A stretch of 64,000 nt of DNA from Gnomoniopsis sp. IMI 355080 (lineage: Eukaryota > Ascomycota > Sordariomycetes > Diaporthales > Gnomoniaceae): the NCBI GenBank assembly GCA_027946555.1, contig JAPEVC010000103.1, positions 59,741 through 123,740 on the forward strand, in the 5' to 3' direction. Under the pieces are notes generated by a model that had not been told where the DNA came from, searched no databases, and worked only from the letters and a program-made list of their open reading frames with translations. Below, piece by piece: positions 10,938 to 21,900 of this stretch; positions within the stretch are counted from its first letter, which is position 1; every line of letters begins with the position of its first letter. Made by a program: the position numbers and the translations under genes.

Positions 10938-11639
10938 GTGACTCTGGCGGATAAGCGTCAGCGGTACAGACGAGCTGGGCTCTTCATGCCCAATTCACGA
11001 CAGTTAGGTCCGGAGACAGGCCACCTACATTTATCCGCGGTTCAAGCTGATAAATCACGGTACGAAGCCAGACTTGACTGCTGGCGTGGGGCTTGCAGAT
11101 ACAATCTGTTGGAGCTCTTATACTGGACAGGTGACAAGACCGTGCTGGGTAGGGGAATTCCAGCAGGCAGTCGACTATGGCAAGTAGGATCCACCAGTCA
11201 CAGCTCAACTTATATGGCCGTTGAGGAGGTGCGATAGCAGTATGGTACAAGTTTCTGCTATTCAGACCGAACGAAATAGTCTGACTGCTCTGAGCTACGT
11301 TTGCATTCAGTTGGTGAACTGAAATAGGCTCGGAGCTAATCGCGGTGGAATCGCATCGCTGCCTCACCTGTCGACGAGCTCGGCCAACGCGACGCGGCCG
11401 TATCTTGTACAATTCTAGAGCAAATTGAATAAGAATCTGAATTTTCGGAACCCAGAAACAATTTTAAGCCCAGTATCAGCCTACCCAAAAATGCAAAGCC
11501 GTCCCACATTATGTCTCAACCAACAGTATTTTCCTCACCGCATCCGGCCTCGGTGTTGCTCATCCAAACCCTTCCAGCCTCACAACGCATCTCGTCGTCT
11601 CGTCGTCACTGAAGGTAGTTACCCTGGAATAATGTTAGC
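10938..11639. other. Intergenic, nkp2 to thioredoxin-like gene
   Basis: Space between convergent 3' ends. A 99-codon ORF starts one base after the nkp2 stop but has no recognisable domain and is treated as chance. Nothing else is seen. Confidence 0.5.
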
Positions 11640-12566
11640 TCAGAAGCCGCGAGCATCTCCGGCGGGCGCACCACGAGGAGGAGGAGCCTGAGCACCGCCA
11701 GCACGGCCTCCCGCAGGACCCATGCGTCGGTTCCTGGACATCGTTAGCATCATTTTCGGGTTGAGAAGGAGCATGATTGTGCTTGGATAACTCACATCAT
11801 CGTCCTGCTGAGGAAGGAGACGCCCAACATCATGGCCCAGCTGGGAATAACGCTGAGGCCCCAGAGAATGTAGGCAACTGGCACGGCAACGCCATACTTG
11901 GCAAACTCGCCGTCAAATGGGTGGAAGTATCCTTCCTTCTTCCTGAATTGGCTCTTGTCCTCGCGAGTCTTGTAAAGCTGAATGTAATCGTCCGGGTTCG
12001 TGGTGGACAGGTTCATGCGCTTCATCCAAATATCGACGGGCGCGGGCTCGGGCAGGAGCTCCAACAGCCAGATAGTGCCCGCGCCGGCGGACCAGGCATT
12101 GCACAGGATGGGCTGGTCGTCGCAATTTACGTAACCAATGTGCGGCGCATCTGGGAGGGCGGCGATCTGGGCGGCGGACTGGTTGAAGGCGGCCTCGACA
12201 CGGCCACAGTGGCCTAAGCGGTAGGGGTCAGAATCATGGACAGTGCGGTATTGTGGCATTGTAAAACTCACCAAAGCATGTCTTGTTCCCTCCGCTGATG
12301 AACACCCACCACTCCTCTGGCTTAGTAGACTGCGCGCTGACTGGGGCATACAATGTCTCCTTCCAGTTGTCCAGCGTCAGAATGTCCGTCTTCATGGCGC
12401 CGGCCTTGGCCTCCGCAGCATGGATGGGATCATGTCTATTAGGATTGGGGATGTACGATCCAAAGTTGCCAAGGAAGTTTTGGAACTGAGCCTTGTACTG
12501 CTCAAAGTCCTGCGCCGAGGCGAGGAGAGGCAGGGTCGCAAGGACCGAGGATGTTGAGAAGCGCAT
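11640..12566 (-). CDS. ER-lumenal thioredoxin-like membrane protein
   Basis: Exons 12566-12272, 12213-11796 and 11733-11640 (58- and 62-nt introns) encode 268 aa. An N-terminal signal peptide (MRFSTSSVLATLPLLASAQ) is followed by a thioredoxin-fold-like domain. The first exon junction rebuilds CFGHC, with the two Cys spaced as in a CX3C redox-type motif, and a second Cys pair sits in NCDDQPILCNAW. Near the C-terminus VAVPVAYILWGLSVIPSW plus MMLGVSFLS looks like one or two membrane segments, followed by a short Gly/Pro/Arg-rich cytosolic tail. I recognise the protein as a conserved fungal ER membrane family with a thioredoxin-like lumenal part but know no experimental function. It is divergent from the CENP-Q-like gene. 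A disulphide or quality-control role is only an inference. Confidence 0.75.
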
Positions 12567-13156
12567 TCTGACGTGTTATACAGCAAAAGTAAATCCACGC
12601 GGATATTCGTGTCTCTACAGGTGAAAAAAATGAAAATGGAAACACTTTGGAGGATAAAGAGCTTGCAAACAAAGAGGGAAAAAAAGTCTCGGGCAGATGA
12701 TGGGTCCGGCAGTCCAGAAGGATTTCCAAGGGTCTTCTTGGAGCTGCAAGTGCCAGGATGATGTAAACAATCTGGCAGGGAATGGAGAAGAGAAGACAGA
12801 GCAGCGCTGGATCGAGAACAGTGAGAATTGCTTGGATCTGATCCTTGGGGTTTTATATGGATATTCCCTTGATTTACAGACAGTGATTCAAGAAGATCTC
12901 TTCAAACTCAAAAAGTACTCAGGTACTATGGTAGCTTTTCTCCAGCTCAAATGTGACACTCTCGATGCTGTCACTCGCTGCTTTCTCCGCCTTTTGGAGC
13001 ATGACATACCCCTGTCAGCACGTTGCCTAGCAATGCTGGTCCCTGATAGGCGCAATTAGTGATCCACTGCGATTGACAGTCTGGTGAAATCAACAGTCAC
13101 TTTCAGAAAACCCGGAGTGAAATTGACCCTCTGATCGATAGCTCCTGGTGCATATA
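12567..13156. promoter_or_regulatory. Divergent region, thioredoxin-like gene / CENP-Q-like gene
   Basis: About 590 bp between two divergent starts, expected to contain both promoters. A 120-codon ORF (12697-13059) has no domain and is taken as chance. Confidence 0.45.
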
Positions 13157-15181
13157 ATGGTATGCACAGAATCTTCATGTATTGAGAAATCTTCTGACAC
13201 CAGTATAGGCCCCAAAACCCCCAGATCAAAAGCGAAAACGGGGGCGGCCGCCAGGCGCGTCGAAGCCGACCGAAGACGCGTCAAGGCGCGAACAGATCGA
13301 AGACGACCACGATGATGTTGAGCAGGATTCGCGACCTAAAAAGCGTGGTCGCAAGTCTTTGCAAGATGCCAGCGCTGCAAATACGGAGTCCAAGAATGTC
13401 GATGAGCCCGCACAACCTGGAAGGAGGGGTCGACCAGCCAAGAGCAAGACGCAAATGCCAGAGGCCGAAGTCGAATCGCTGGTCGGGACCCAGGAGAACA
13501 AGAAGAATGCAAAGCACAAGACACGCGACACTATTAAAACCATCTCAAAGGCCGTAAAGGCAAACACCACAGCGCCCGAAGCGCAAGCCGATGAGGAGCC
13601 ACCAAGCTCAGAACCCCGACGCAGCGGCCGCGAAAAAAGAGCTTCCAACCCGGAAGAACTGTATAGCGCGAGCCGGTCGAACCATTCACCGACACAATTC
13701 ACGAGCCCTCCCTCTGATTCAAGTCGGATACCTCCACCGCGAAGAACGAAGAATTCTAAGCAAGATTCCACACCGCGGCGAAGTGCGAGAGAACGACGGG
13801 CGTGGGATGCGCAGCAGTTGTTCAGTGGCAGTCGGGACAGTGTCGAGCAACAAAAGGAGTCTCCACATGTTACGCGAGAGACAGTCAACAGGGCGAAGGG
13901 CAAGCCATCAACCAAGGCCCCTGGCGGCCCCGTTGTTCCTAAGGCACAAAAAATAAAGGAGAACGCCCAGACTGCGACTGAGAAGAGGCGTCCAGGTCGT
14001 CCAGGTCGTCCACCTCGGAACGGGAGGACGGGAGAGGGTTCGGCCAAACCAAGCAACGGAGAGGATACACAGGCCAAAGAAGACGCCGAGACAACGACGG
14101 CAAATGATGCACAGCTGAGGCGACGAGGCCGTCCGAGGAGATCCGACATGACACCGCAGAAGTCAGAGAGAAGTCAACTGTCTAGGCCTCGCCAAAAATC
14201 ATCACGAGCTCAGGACGAGCAAGAAGAAGAGCAAGCGCCCACGACATCCAAACGCAACCGCTCACAGCCAGGAGGGAACCTTGAAGTGGATGAAGAAAAC
14301 AACCCGGAGTCTGAAGAGGAGGAGGATGAACTGCCATTCCGGCACCTCAAAGAAACAACTCGCAACATTCCGCGCTCTACCATCTCTGACAAATGGACAC
14401 CTCTCGACCGTCCATCCATCGATGCTTTGTCCAATTTCCTAGCCGATGCACAACGCCCAGTCCTTCTGCGCCTGCAAAACACCAACCAGCGTCGCGGACA
14501 CGCCTCATCAGCCTTAGGTGTCGTCATCCGACGATTGCGATCGAGACTTATCAAGGGTGTTCCCTTTCCGGCACCCACTGCTGGATCGTCTAGGCCGGCC
14601 AAGGCCGCCAGTCACGAGTATGATTTTGACTTTGAGCGCGTCGTGGACGCCATGCAGAGTCTTGAGAATACTTTGAACCCACTCCTTCACTCCGTTGGCC
14701 TGCTGGACAAGCAGATCAGCAAGGAGGAGGATGCCTTAAGTCGAGACTACGACATCCTTCATCGTCTAGAGACAAATGCGAAGGCTGAGGCTAAAGAGTG
14801 GAGGGACAAGACCAGGCGAGAGCACGTCCTTGCTCCAGGTTTGCAGAAGAATGGCGAGCAAGAGCCTGAGTCCCGACGCCGCTTGGAGCTTGTCCCGGCG
14901 ACTGAAGATGGCGTGTCGGGTGGCCTCTTCAAGGTATGCTTGCTATTGCCCGATACATGGACTATATTTCTAACTTATAATCATAGAATCTCGAAGATGG
15001 AGAACTTGTCACATTGTCCAAGCAGATAGGAAGTCATATGGAGAGCATGAAGGGTAATCTGCAACCCATAGACGGTGTTCTTCCTGCGATAGCAAAAAGC
15101 AAGGCGGCGTTGCAGCAGGTATTGCTCAAGCATCTGGACGACGAACGGTACGAAGATGTGCTGCTTGGCGGGCTTGAGTGA
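13157..15181 (+). CDS. CENP-Q/Fta7-like inner kinetochore protein with AT-hooks
   Basis: Predicted 640-aa CCAN subunit (yeast Okp1, fission yeast Fta7, human CENP-Q). Proposed exons are 13157-13159 (start codon only), 13209-14933 and 14987-15181, with 49- and 53-nt introns. This yields an N-terminus MAPKPPDQKRKRGRPPGA that begins with an AT-hook. Further RGRP-type hooks lie near residues 73-81, 260-272 and 306-312. The middle is basic and disordered and carries two copies of an RRSxREKRA-like motif. The conserved CENP-Q region is residues ~395-545, ending in a helical block (LLDKQISKEEDALSRDYD, then KAEAKEWRDKTRREHVLAPG). The C-terminal exon continues it. If the one-codon exon is wrong, the coding region opens at 13209 with the true start upstream. 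The neighbouring nkp2 belongs to the same complex. Confidence 0.75.
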
Positions 15182-16419
15182 AGCTCGCACTAGTGCTGCA
15201 TTTACGACCCTGACCCCACAATGGGTGGATGCTTGTCGCTTGTATGAGACATGATCGAGTCGTCGTCGACAGATTTCGCCCCAGTCCAGTTGCTATGGCA
15301 GCACCAAGAGTCTTTATGAATGGCAATACATTGCGACCGAGTCAGGATGGACCCTTTTGCGTGCTGATCACCCTAGTTCGGAAGGGAAAATCTAGGAGCA
15401 TTGGCAGCGGGGCGGCTATCAAACCCATCGGACGCGAGGGACACTTTTCTTGCCACTTGTCTCAAAGATTCTGCACCCTCTCGATGTCTGTAGACGAAGC
15501 AAAGCAAGACACGCAGGTGAGGAATCGGCAAGTTTGTTAGTGGCGTGTATGCATCCGCCGCGCCGGTGACGGGGCTGCTAGGACCCGACGAAGCGATCTG
15601 CAGTGTGATCCTTTCGTCGCTCAGCTCAAGGGAGAGAGTGCACCTGCAAAGACACTGTATGGAAGACCGTGTCGATTGGGTCCTACTCGAACTCTAGTTC
15701 ACTACTCGGGCTTGCGTTTCTGTCAAGAGTCACAGCAATAGCAGGCGAATCCTGCGAGTAGGGTGACAGCAATTAGTAACGTGCTTCGTAGACGAGACGA
15801 AAGCACGCGAAGCTACCTGCCTGTTTATAAACATTCAATAGATGCTTCTTGCTCACAGTGCATATCAGCTGGTGCGATTGGCGGGTTGGTGCTCAAGCTT
15901 AGCCTGGCTAGCTACCCCTCAGTCCAGATCTTTTCTGCCCCTGTCCCTTGCGCGACTCTAAAGTTCTGCCCCTCCAACAAAACCCTGCTAGACTACCAAA
16001 GTGCGGATTTCGGACCTCCTTCGCTCGAGCACATCACACCGCCCACTTTCGGCGCCTGTGTCATTCACATAATAAGCCGCTTCGTCCATTGTTGTTCCCT
16101 TCCTATCTCTCTTCTCCCTTCACACTTCCTATCCGAACCAACTTCCCCCTCCCTCACCATTTTCTCCTATTTCTCTCCCAGATCTCTCCTTTCAAGGTCG
16201 TGGAGAGTTGATAGAATCCTATCAACCAAACAAAATAACCTGTAGGTGCTGTGCCCCTCCCTCGCTTCTCACCTGTAGAAGTTTTCGTCCCATGAAGCCC
16301 TGTGCGACGGTCAGCGTCAGAACATCCAACAAAAAAAACCTCAAACACTAACCTCCATCGCTTTCAGACCTCCCAAGAAGTCAATTGTTCGGTTCACATC
16401 ATTCACGGCATCAGACATC
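15182..16419 (+). promoter_or_regulatory. metE upstream region with candidate 5' UTR intron
   Basis: Promoter and leader of the methionine synthase gene. The last 350 bases are strongly CT-rich. A GTAGGT at 16242 and a CACTAAC branch followed by CTTTCAG ending at 16367 define a plausible 126-nt leader intron, leaving a 52-nt exon before the ATG. Upstream ORFs show no domain. Confidence 0.45.
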
Positions 16420-18850
16420 ATGGTTCAATCCGCCATTCTCGGTTTCCCTCGCATGGGAGTCAACCGTGACCTGAAGAAGGCTACGGAGGCTTGTGAGTCA
16501 CCGGATCAATGGGTCTGCCAGGCCGCAAGCATAACATCAAGAACTGACATGGGAGATGATAGACTGGGGCGGCAAGATTTCTCAAGCTGAGCTGCTCTCT
16601 GAGGCCAAGAGGCTCAGGCTCGCTCACTGGAAGATTCAGAAGGATGCTGGCGTCGATATCATCCCTTCCAATGACTTTGCCCTGTACGATCAGGTGCTTG
16701 CCCACATCCAGGACTTCGGTGTAAGTTTGCACAATGCCTTGAAATCCGCCTGAATTTTAAACTGATCGTTACCCTTGCAGGCTGTTCCCGAGCGGTACTC
16801 CAGCGCTGGCCTAGACCCTGTCGACACATATTTCGCCATGGGTCGTGGTCACCAGAAGGACGGTGTCGATGTTCCCTCCCTGGAGATGGTCAAGTGGTTT
16901 GACTCCAACTACCACTACGTCAAGCCTACTCTTCAGGACAACCAGACCTTCAAGCTGTCTGCCAACCCCAAGGCTGTTGCCGAGTTCCTCGAGGCCAAGG
17001 AGGCTGGCATCGAGACCCGCCCCGTCCTTGTTGGCCCCGTCTCCTTCCTGCACCTCGGAAAGGCCGACCGTGGCCAGTCCGTCCAGCCCATTGACCTGCT
17101 CGAGAAGCTGCTTCCTGTCTACGAGGAGCTCCTCACCAAGCTGAAGGAGGCCGGTGCCACCACCGTCCAGATTGACGAGCCTATCCTCGTCTTGGACCTG
17201 CCTACCAAGGCCAAAGCTGCCTTCAAGCCCACCTATGAGAAGCTGCTCAGCCTGGGCGACAAGATCCCCAAGCTCGTTTTCGCCACCTACTTTGGCGATA
17301 TTGTGCACAACTTGGAGGCTGTGCCTAAGGACGTGTACGCCTTGCACGTCGACCTGGTCCGCAACCCTGAGCAGCTTGACGCCGTCATTGGTGCCCTCGG
17401 CCCCAAGACCGTTCTATCTGCTGGTGTCGTTGATGGCCGCAACATCTGGAAGACCAACTTCAAGCGCGCCATTGAGACTGTCGAGACCGCAACCCAAAAG
17501 CTGGGTGCTGACCGCGTAATTGTGGCCACCTCTTCTTCTCTCCTGCACACTCCCCACACCCTGGCCAGCGAGAAGAAGCTGGACCCTGAAATTGCCGACT
17601 GGTTCTCTTTCGCCTCTGAGAAGGCCGTCGAGCTGGCTGTTATTGCCAAGGCTGTCACTGACGGCCCTGCTTCCGTCAGGGAGCAGCTTGAGGCCAACGC
17701 CAAGTCTATTCAGGCGCGTGCCACTTCCGAGCGCACCAACGACCCTGCGGTTAAGGACCGTCAGTCCAAGATTGCTGAGAGCGACTACAACCGCAAGTCT
17801 GAGTTCACCAAGCGTCTTGAGCAGCAGCAGAAGAAGCTCAACCTGCCTCTCTTCCCCACCACCACCATTGGCTCCTTCCCCCAGACCAAGGAGATCCGTC
17901 TTTCCCGCAGCAAGTTCACCAAGGGTGAGATCTCTGCTGCCGAGTACGACAAGTTCATTGAGCAGGAGATCGACAACAGCATCAAGATCCAGGATGAGCT
18001 TGATATCGACGTCTACGTTCACGGTGAGCCTGAGCGTAACGACATGGTTCAGTTCTTCGGCGAGCAGCTGAAGGGCTACACCTTCACCACACACGCCTGG
18101 GTGCAGAGCTACGGTTCTCGTTGCGTGCGTCCTCCTATCATCGTTGGTGACATTTCCCGTCCCGCCGCCATGACCGTCAAGGAGTCCAAGTACGCTGCAG
18201 GTGCCTCCAAGAAGCCCATGAAGGGTATGTTGACTGGACCCGTCACCTGCCTCCGGTGGTCGTTCCCTCGTGACGACGTTCACCAGTCCGTTCAGGCCGA
18301 GCAGCTCGCTCTGGCTCTCCGTGACGAGGTCGTCGATCTTGAGAAGGCCGGCATCGATGTCATCCAGGTCGACGAGCCCGCTCTGCGTGAGGGTCTGCCT
18401 CTGCGTGCTGGCAAGGAGCGTGAGGCTTACCTCAAGTGGGCCGTGAAGGCTTTCCGCCTGTCCACTACTGGCGTTGAGGATGCCACCCAGATTCACTCTC
18501 ACTTCTGCTACTCTGAGTTCCAGGACTTCTTCCACGCCATCGCGGCCTTGGATGCTGATGTCCTGTCCATTGAGAACAGCAAGTCTGATGCCAAGCTTCT
18601 TGCTGTCTTTGTTGACTCTGAGTACCCTCGCCACATCGGCCCCGGTGTCTACGACATCCACTCCCCTCGTGTTCCCAGCGAGCAGGAGATCAAGGACCGT
18701 ATCGAGGAGATGCTGCAGTACCTGCGTCCTGAGCAGCTCTGGATCAACCCCGACTGTGGTCTCAAGACCCGCCAGTGGGCGGAGACCAAGGAGGCTCTTG
18801 CCAACATGGTCAGCGCTGCTAAGCACTTCCGTGCTAAGTACGCTAAATAA
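16420..18850 (+). CDS. met6: Cobalamin-independent methionine synthase (MetE/Met6)
   Basis: 5-Methyltetrahydropteroyltriglutamate-homocysteine methyltransferase, which makes methionine from homocysteine without B12; cytosolic. Exons are 16420-16492, 16563-16720 and 16781-18850 (70- and 60-nt introns), giving 766 aa, the normal length. The N-terminus SAILGFPRMGVNRDLKKATE and the linker before FPTTTIGSFPQTKEIR mark the two (beta/alpha)8 barrels. In the C-terminal barrel the zinc and homocysteine ligands are present: the His and Cys of IHSHFCYSEF (near residue 650) and the Cys of NPDCGLKTR (near 735). Codon use is strongly C/G-ending, as in highly expressed fungal genes. Two hairpins follow the stop. 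Identification is secure. Confidence 0.97.
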
Positions 18851-18863
18851 ATTATTCAACATC

Positions 18864-18908
18864 GTGTCCACCATCAACCGGTGGACACACACAATCACCT
18901 GTGGTGAT
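18864..18908 (+). other. Two consecutive perfect hairpins in the metE 3' UTR
   Basis: GTGTCCACC at 18864-18872 pairs perfectly with GGTGGACAC at 18880-18888 (9-bp stem, 7-nt loop). It is followed at once by ATCACC and GGTGAT (18894-18899 and 18903-18908; 6-bp stem, 3-nt loop). The first begins 13 nt after the metE stop codon. The function is unknown. Confidence 0.6.
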
Positions 18909-21900
18909 ACTACGGCTTTAATTTCATCGGGTCGAATTTTCTCATGACCTTGACGACTTCAACATCGGCGTTTGGGTCTAACATGGAGGTATCTAGCGAG
19001 TTTTGTTTTGCATTTTTTGTCAACCAAAAGAATGAGGCATTCCAGGGGGTACAGGGTGAAATGAGAATCGGCGTCAAATTCAACATATACCCATACAGCA
19101 TGGTTGAGGGTGGGACAAAAGGCGGGATTCAATACGATAGATTTCCCTCAACGGGACTATCATCTACGAGTGGAAAAAAGAAAGACTCGTTCGGCGTTGG
19201 GTTATGTGCTTCGTTGGGGGTGAACCTGGACTAGTGCCATGTTCGCTGAGAGGATGGGAGTTGACATCTCGATAAAAAGAAATATGAAATGGAGCCCAAT
19301 TCAACTGGGACACAAATTTTTGTGCGGATCTTGCTAGTGACTCCAATATTCTGCTCAACCCTTTCGTCCGATACTACTCAATCGATAGAAATAACCCAGG
19401 CGTCGTCGTCAGGTCTCACGTGAATGCAACGGCGTTTCAATCGTCGGCTACGAGCAACATTTAACGGCCGTGAGTGCCGGTCTGGAGATAGAAACTCGGT
19501 GCCTTGAATTCTCGGGGTTCTCGGAAAAGTCGGGACCCATTCGAGATGAAGAGCACAGAACAGGTACGAGCAGGTTTACGGGCCTACCTTTTAAATCTGC
19601 CCAGCTTTCAAGTTTGCCCAGCTTTCATATCGGCTTCATTACTCGGCTGCTACGATGATGGCAGAATGGCTACGAGGGTTCTCGTACAATATCCCTGTCT
19701 CGCACCGCGATGGGGCCTCCAATCATCCCCGTACACGAGAGGAACATCTCTGCAGGCTCTTCCAGATAATTTGGGCGTTGATCTAGCTACCTACTCATTT
19801 TGGGCGCCTAGTACAAGTAGCCAGGTTTGTACTGTACTGTACCTAGTGCAGGCTCAATGCTCGCGCTCGGCAATGGATAGCCGCCCGGCTTTGTTCACCG
19901 CTGCTGGGCTTGTGGTAAGGTTTCTCACCTGAGCGCCACCAGGTCACTATGCATGAGATCACATATTGTACTTCCGAAAGCCTTGGGGGGCTGGTGGGCG
20001 GCTGAACTGTCAAATGGCGCGGCCCGGGAGGGTTTTGTGGGAATAAAAAGAAAAGTAATGCAGACAGATGTCATGCATTGGTCGCCGCCGGCCACCACCT
20101 CTCCAACGGTCCTGTGGCTGGATCTTGTCGAATTCCGATGCAGCGCATATCGCTTTCGGGCTGAAGTGAAGTTTTCGGAGTCGACTACTAGAGGTGTAAT
20201 ATTGTGGTGGTGTCGCTTGTCGGTCCCGGAATTTGAGGTCGGAGATGAGCACAGGAATGACTGAATAGCAGTCTCGACATTGAACCTGTTCGTCTTGGCT
20301 GCGACCGGGCATATATGAATAAGTGATATCGATATCCAGAGGCCAAGCAGCGGGTTGTGCAAGCACCAAAAAATCTTGGTCTCAATTTGCTCTTCCTACA
20401 AACGCTGCATGCACGCACAACCTGCTGACTCGCCGTGCGAGGCTCGAGAGCTTTTGTGCGACGAGAAACGACTGTGCGCCAAAACTGAAGAGACAGACGA
20501 CGAGAAAGACAAACAAAAAAAAAACCACTCACTCAGCTAATAGCAGAGCAAATAACAAATCGCAGGTTAAGGATTGAAGAAAGGGGGCTATCTGGATAAT
20601 GTGCTGCCTTTCGGACAGATCGGAACGGCGGCCGGGGAATTTCGTCTCATGTTGTGTGCTGGAGAGGTCCCAAAAAGATCTCACCTCATGGACGTCCGGC
20701 CAGGCGAGATGAGGGCTTCTTTTAGAATCTTAAATCCTTTGCAATATCGGCGTTCCATGTCAGTTCATCATTCTGGAACGACGCTTCTGCACCGCCTTTT
20801 TTTTTGTCTGCTCAGTCTCCATGCGATACCAGACCATTCCATCAGTGGACCTTGCTTACACGCAGATGAAGGGGACCCATCCCTCATCTCGGTCCAAGGA
20901 GTGGATCCCCGGCGGGAGTAATGGCGGTGCCTCCCGGGGGGAGGGTGTGTAGTCTGGTGAAAAAGGGGGGAGGGGTGAAGACTGAAAAGAAAGGACCCGA
21001 GAGGAGCAATGTTCCTCGGTCGCACCAATGACGAGGCGTCGGCCTTGGCTGGTGAAACGCCGTACCTCCTTTCTGTGCCCCCGCTGGTCCCTGCTAGCAG
21101 TCCCCCTGTGTAATCTCGACAATTCTTCAACAGCAACCTCACCAATCCCCGTTCTCTGTTCGCCCCTGGACCGCAAAAAAAAGGGTGGCATCATGGAAGA
21201 AGCTGATGGAAGATGATGTGAAACCACACACGGCTGCAGCTTTGTGAAATCGGCAACGAGAGGGCATGTCATGGTGCAGCGCACGCGTTTATACGGGTCA
21301 CAGGTCGATGTGATCTACGGCAATCTGCATCGCGAGAGGCCAAGCATTGCTGGGGACGTATCAATCTCCCGATGTCTGTGGGTCTCGGATCATCGATGAA
21401 TGTGGGCGGGGACCTGCGAATGGTAGCATTCGTCTTGTCCCACAAACCAGATGGCAGACCGTGTCATAGTCGACCACCACAAGAGAGAGAGCGAGAGGGA
21501 GAAAAGGCAGGCTAATGAAAAGCTCATCAAAGTGCAGAGTCCAGACCAGCCAGAGGAGCATATTCCCGAGCGCCGCCCCGGATCATCATGTAGAAAGAGG
21601 AGGTCCCACAAACAAGCATTGGCTATGGCACGATCACCGTTGACGACTCACATCTCACAACTTTGCATCGTCATGGGCTCGGGCGCTACATACAGACCCA
21701 AGGAAGGACGAGTAGCTGATGACTTTTCACACACACGCACACACACACACACACACAAGGTTCCCGCTATCAACCGCACTCTTGGAAGCCAATGCTGCCA
21801 GCAAATAGTCAGAGACATTGGCGCTGGCACGGCTGACAACCTCGGGATGACGGCACGCTGTTGATGGCCTGCCGGCCCTCCTGTTTACCGCATGCAGAAG

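Noticed and set aside
13226..14149. 307-codon minus-strand ORF opposite the CENP-Q-like gene
   Set aside because: Opposite strand encodes repeated AT-hooks in a consistent CENP-Q frame.
17414..18898. 494-codon minus-strand ORF opposite metE
   Set aside because: Mirror frame created by biased codons of metE; composition is Leu/Val/Gly-rich with no family resemblance.
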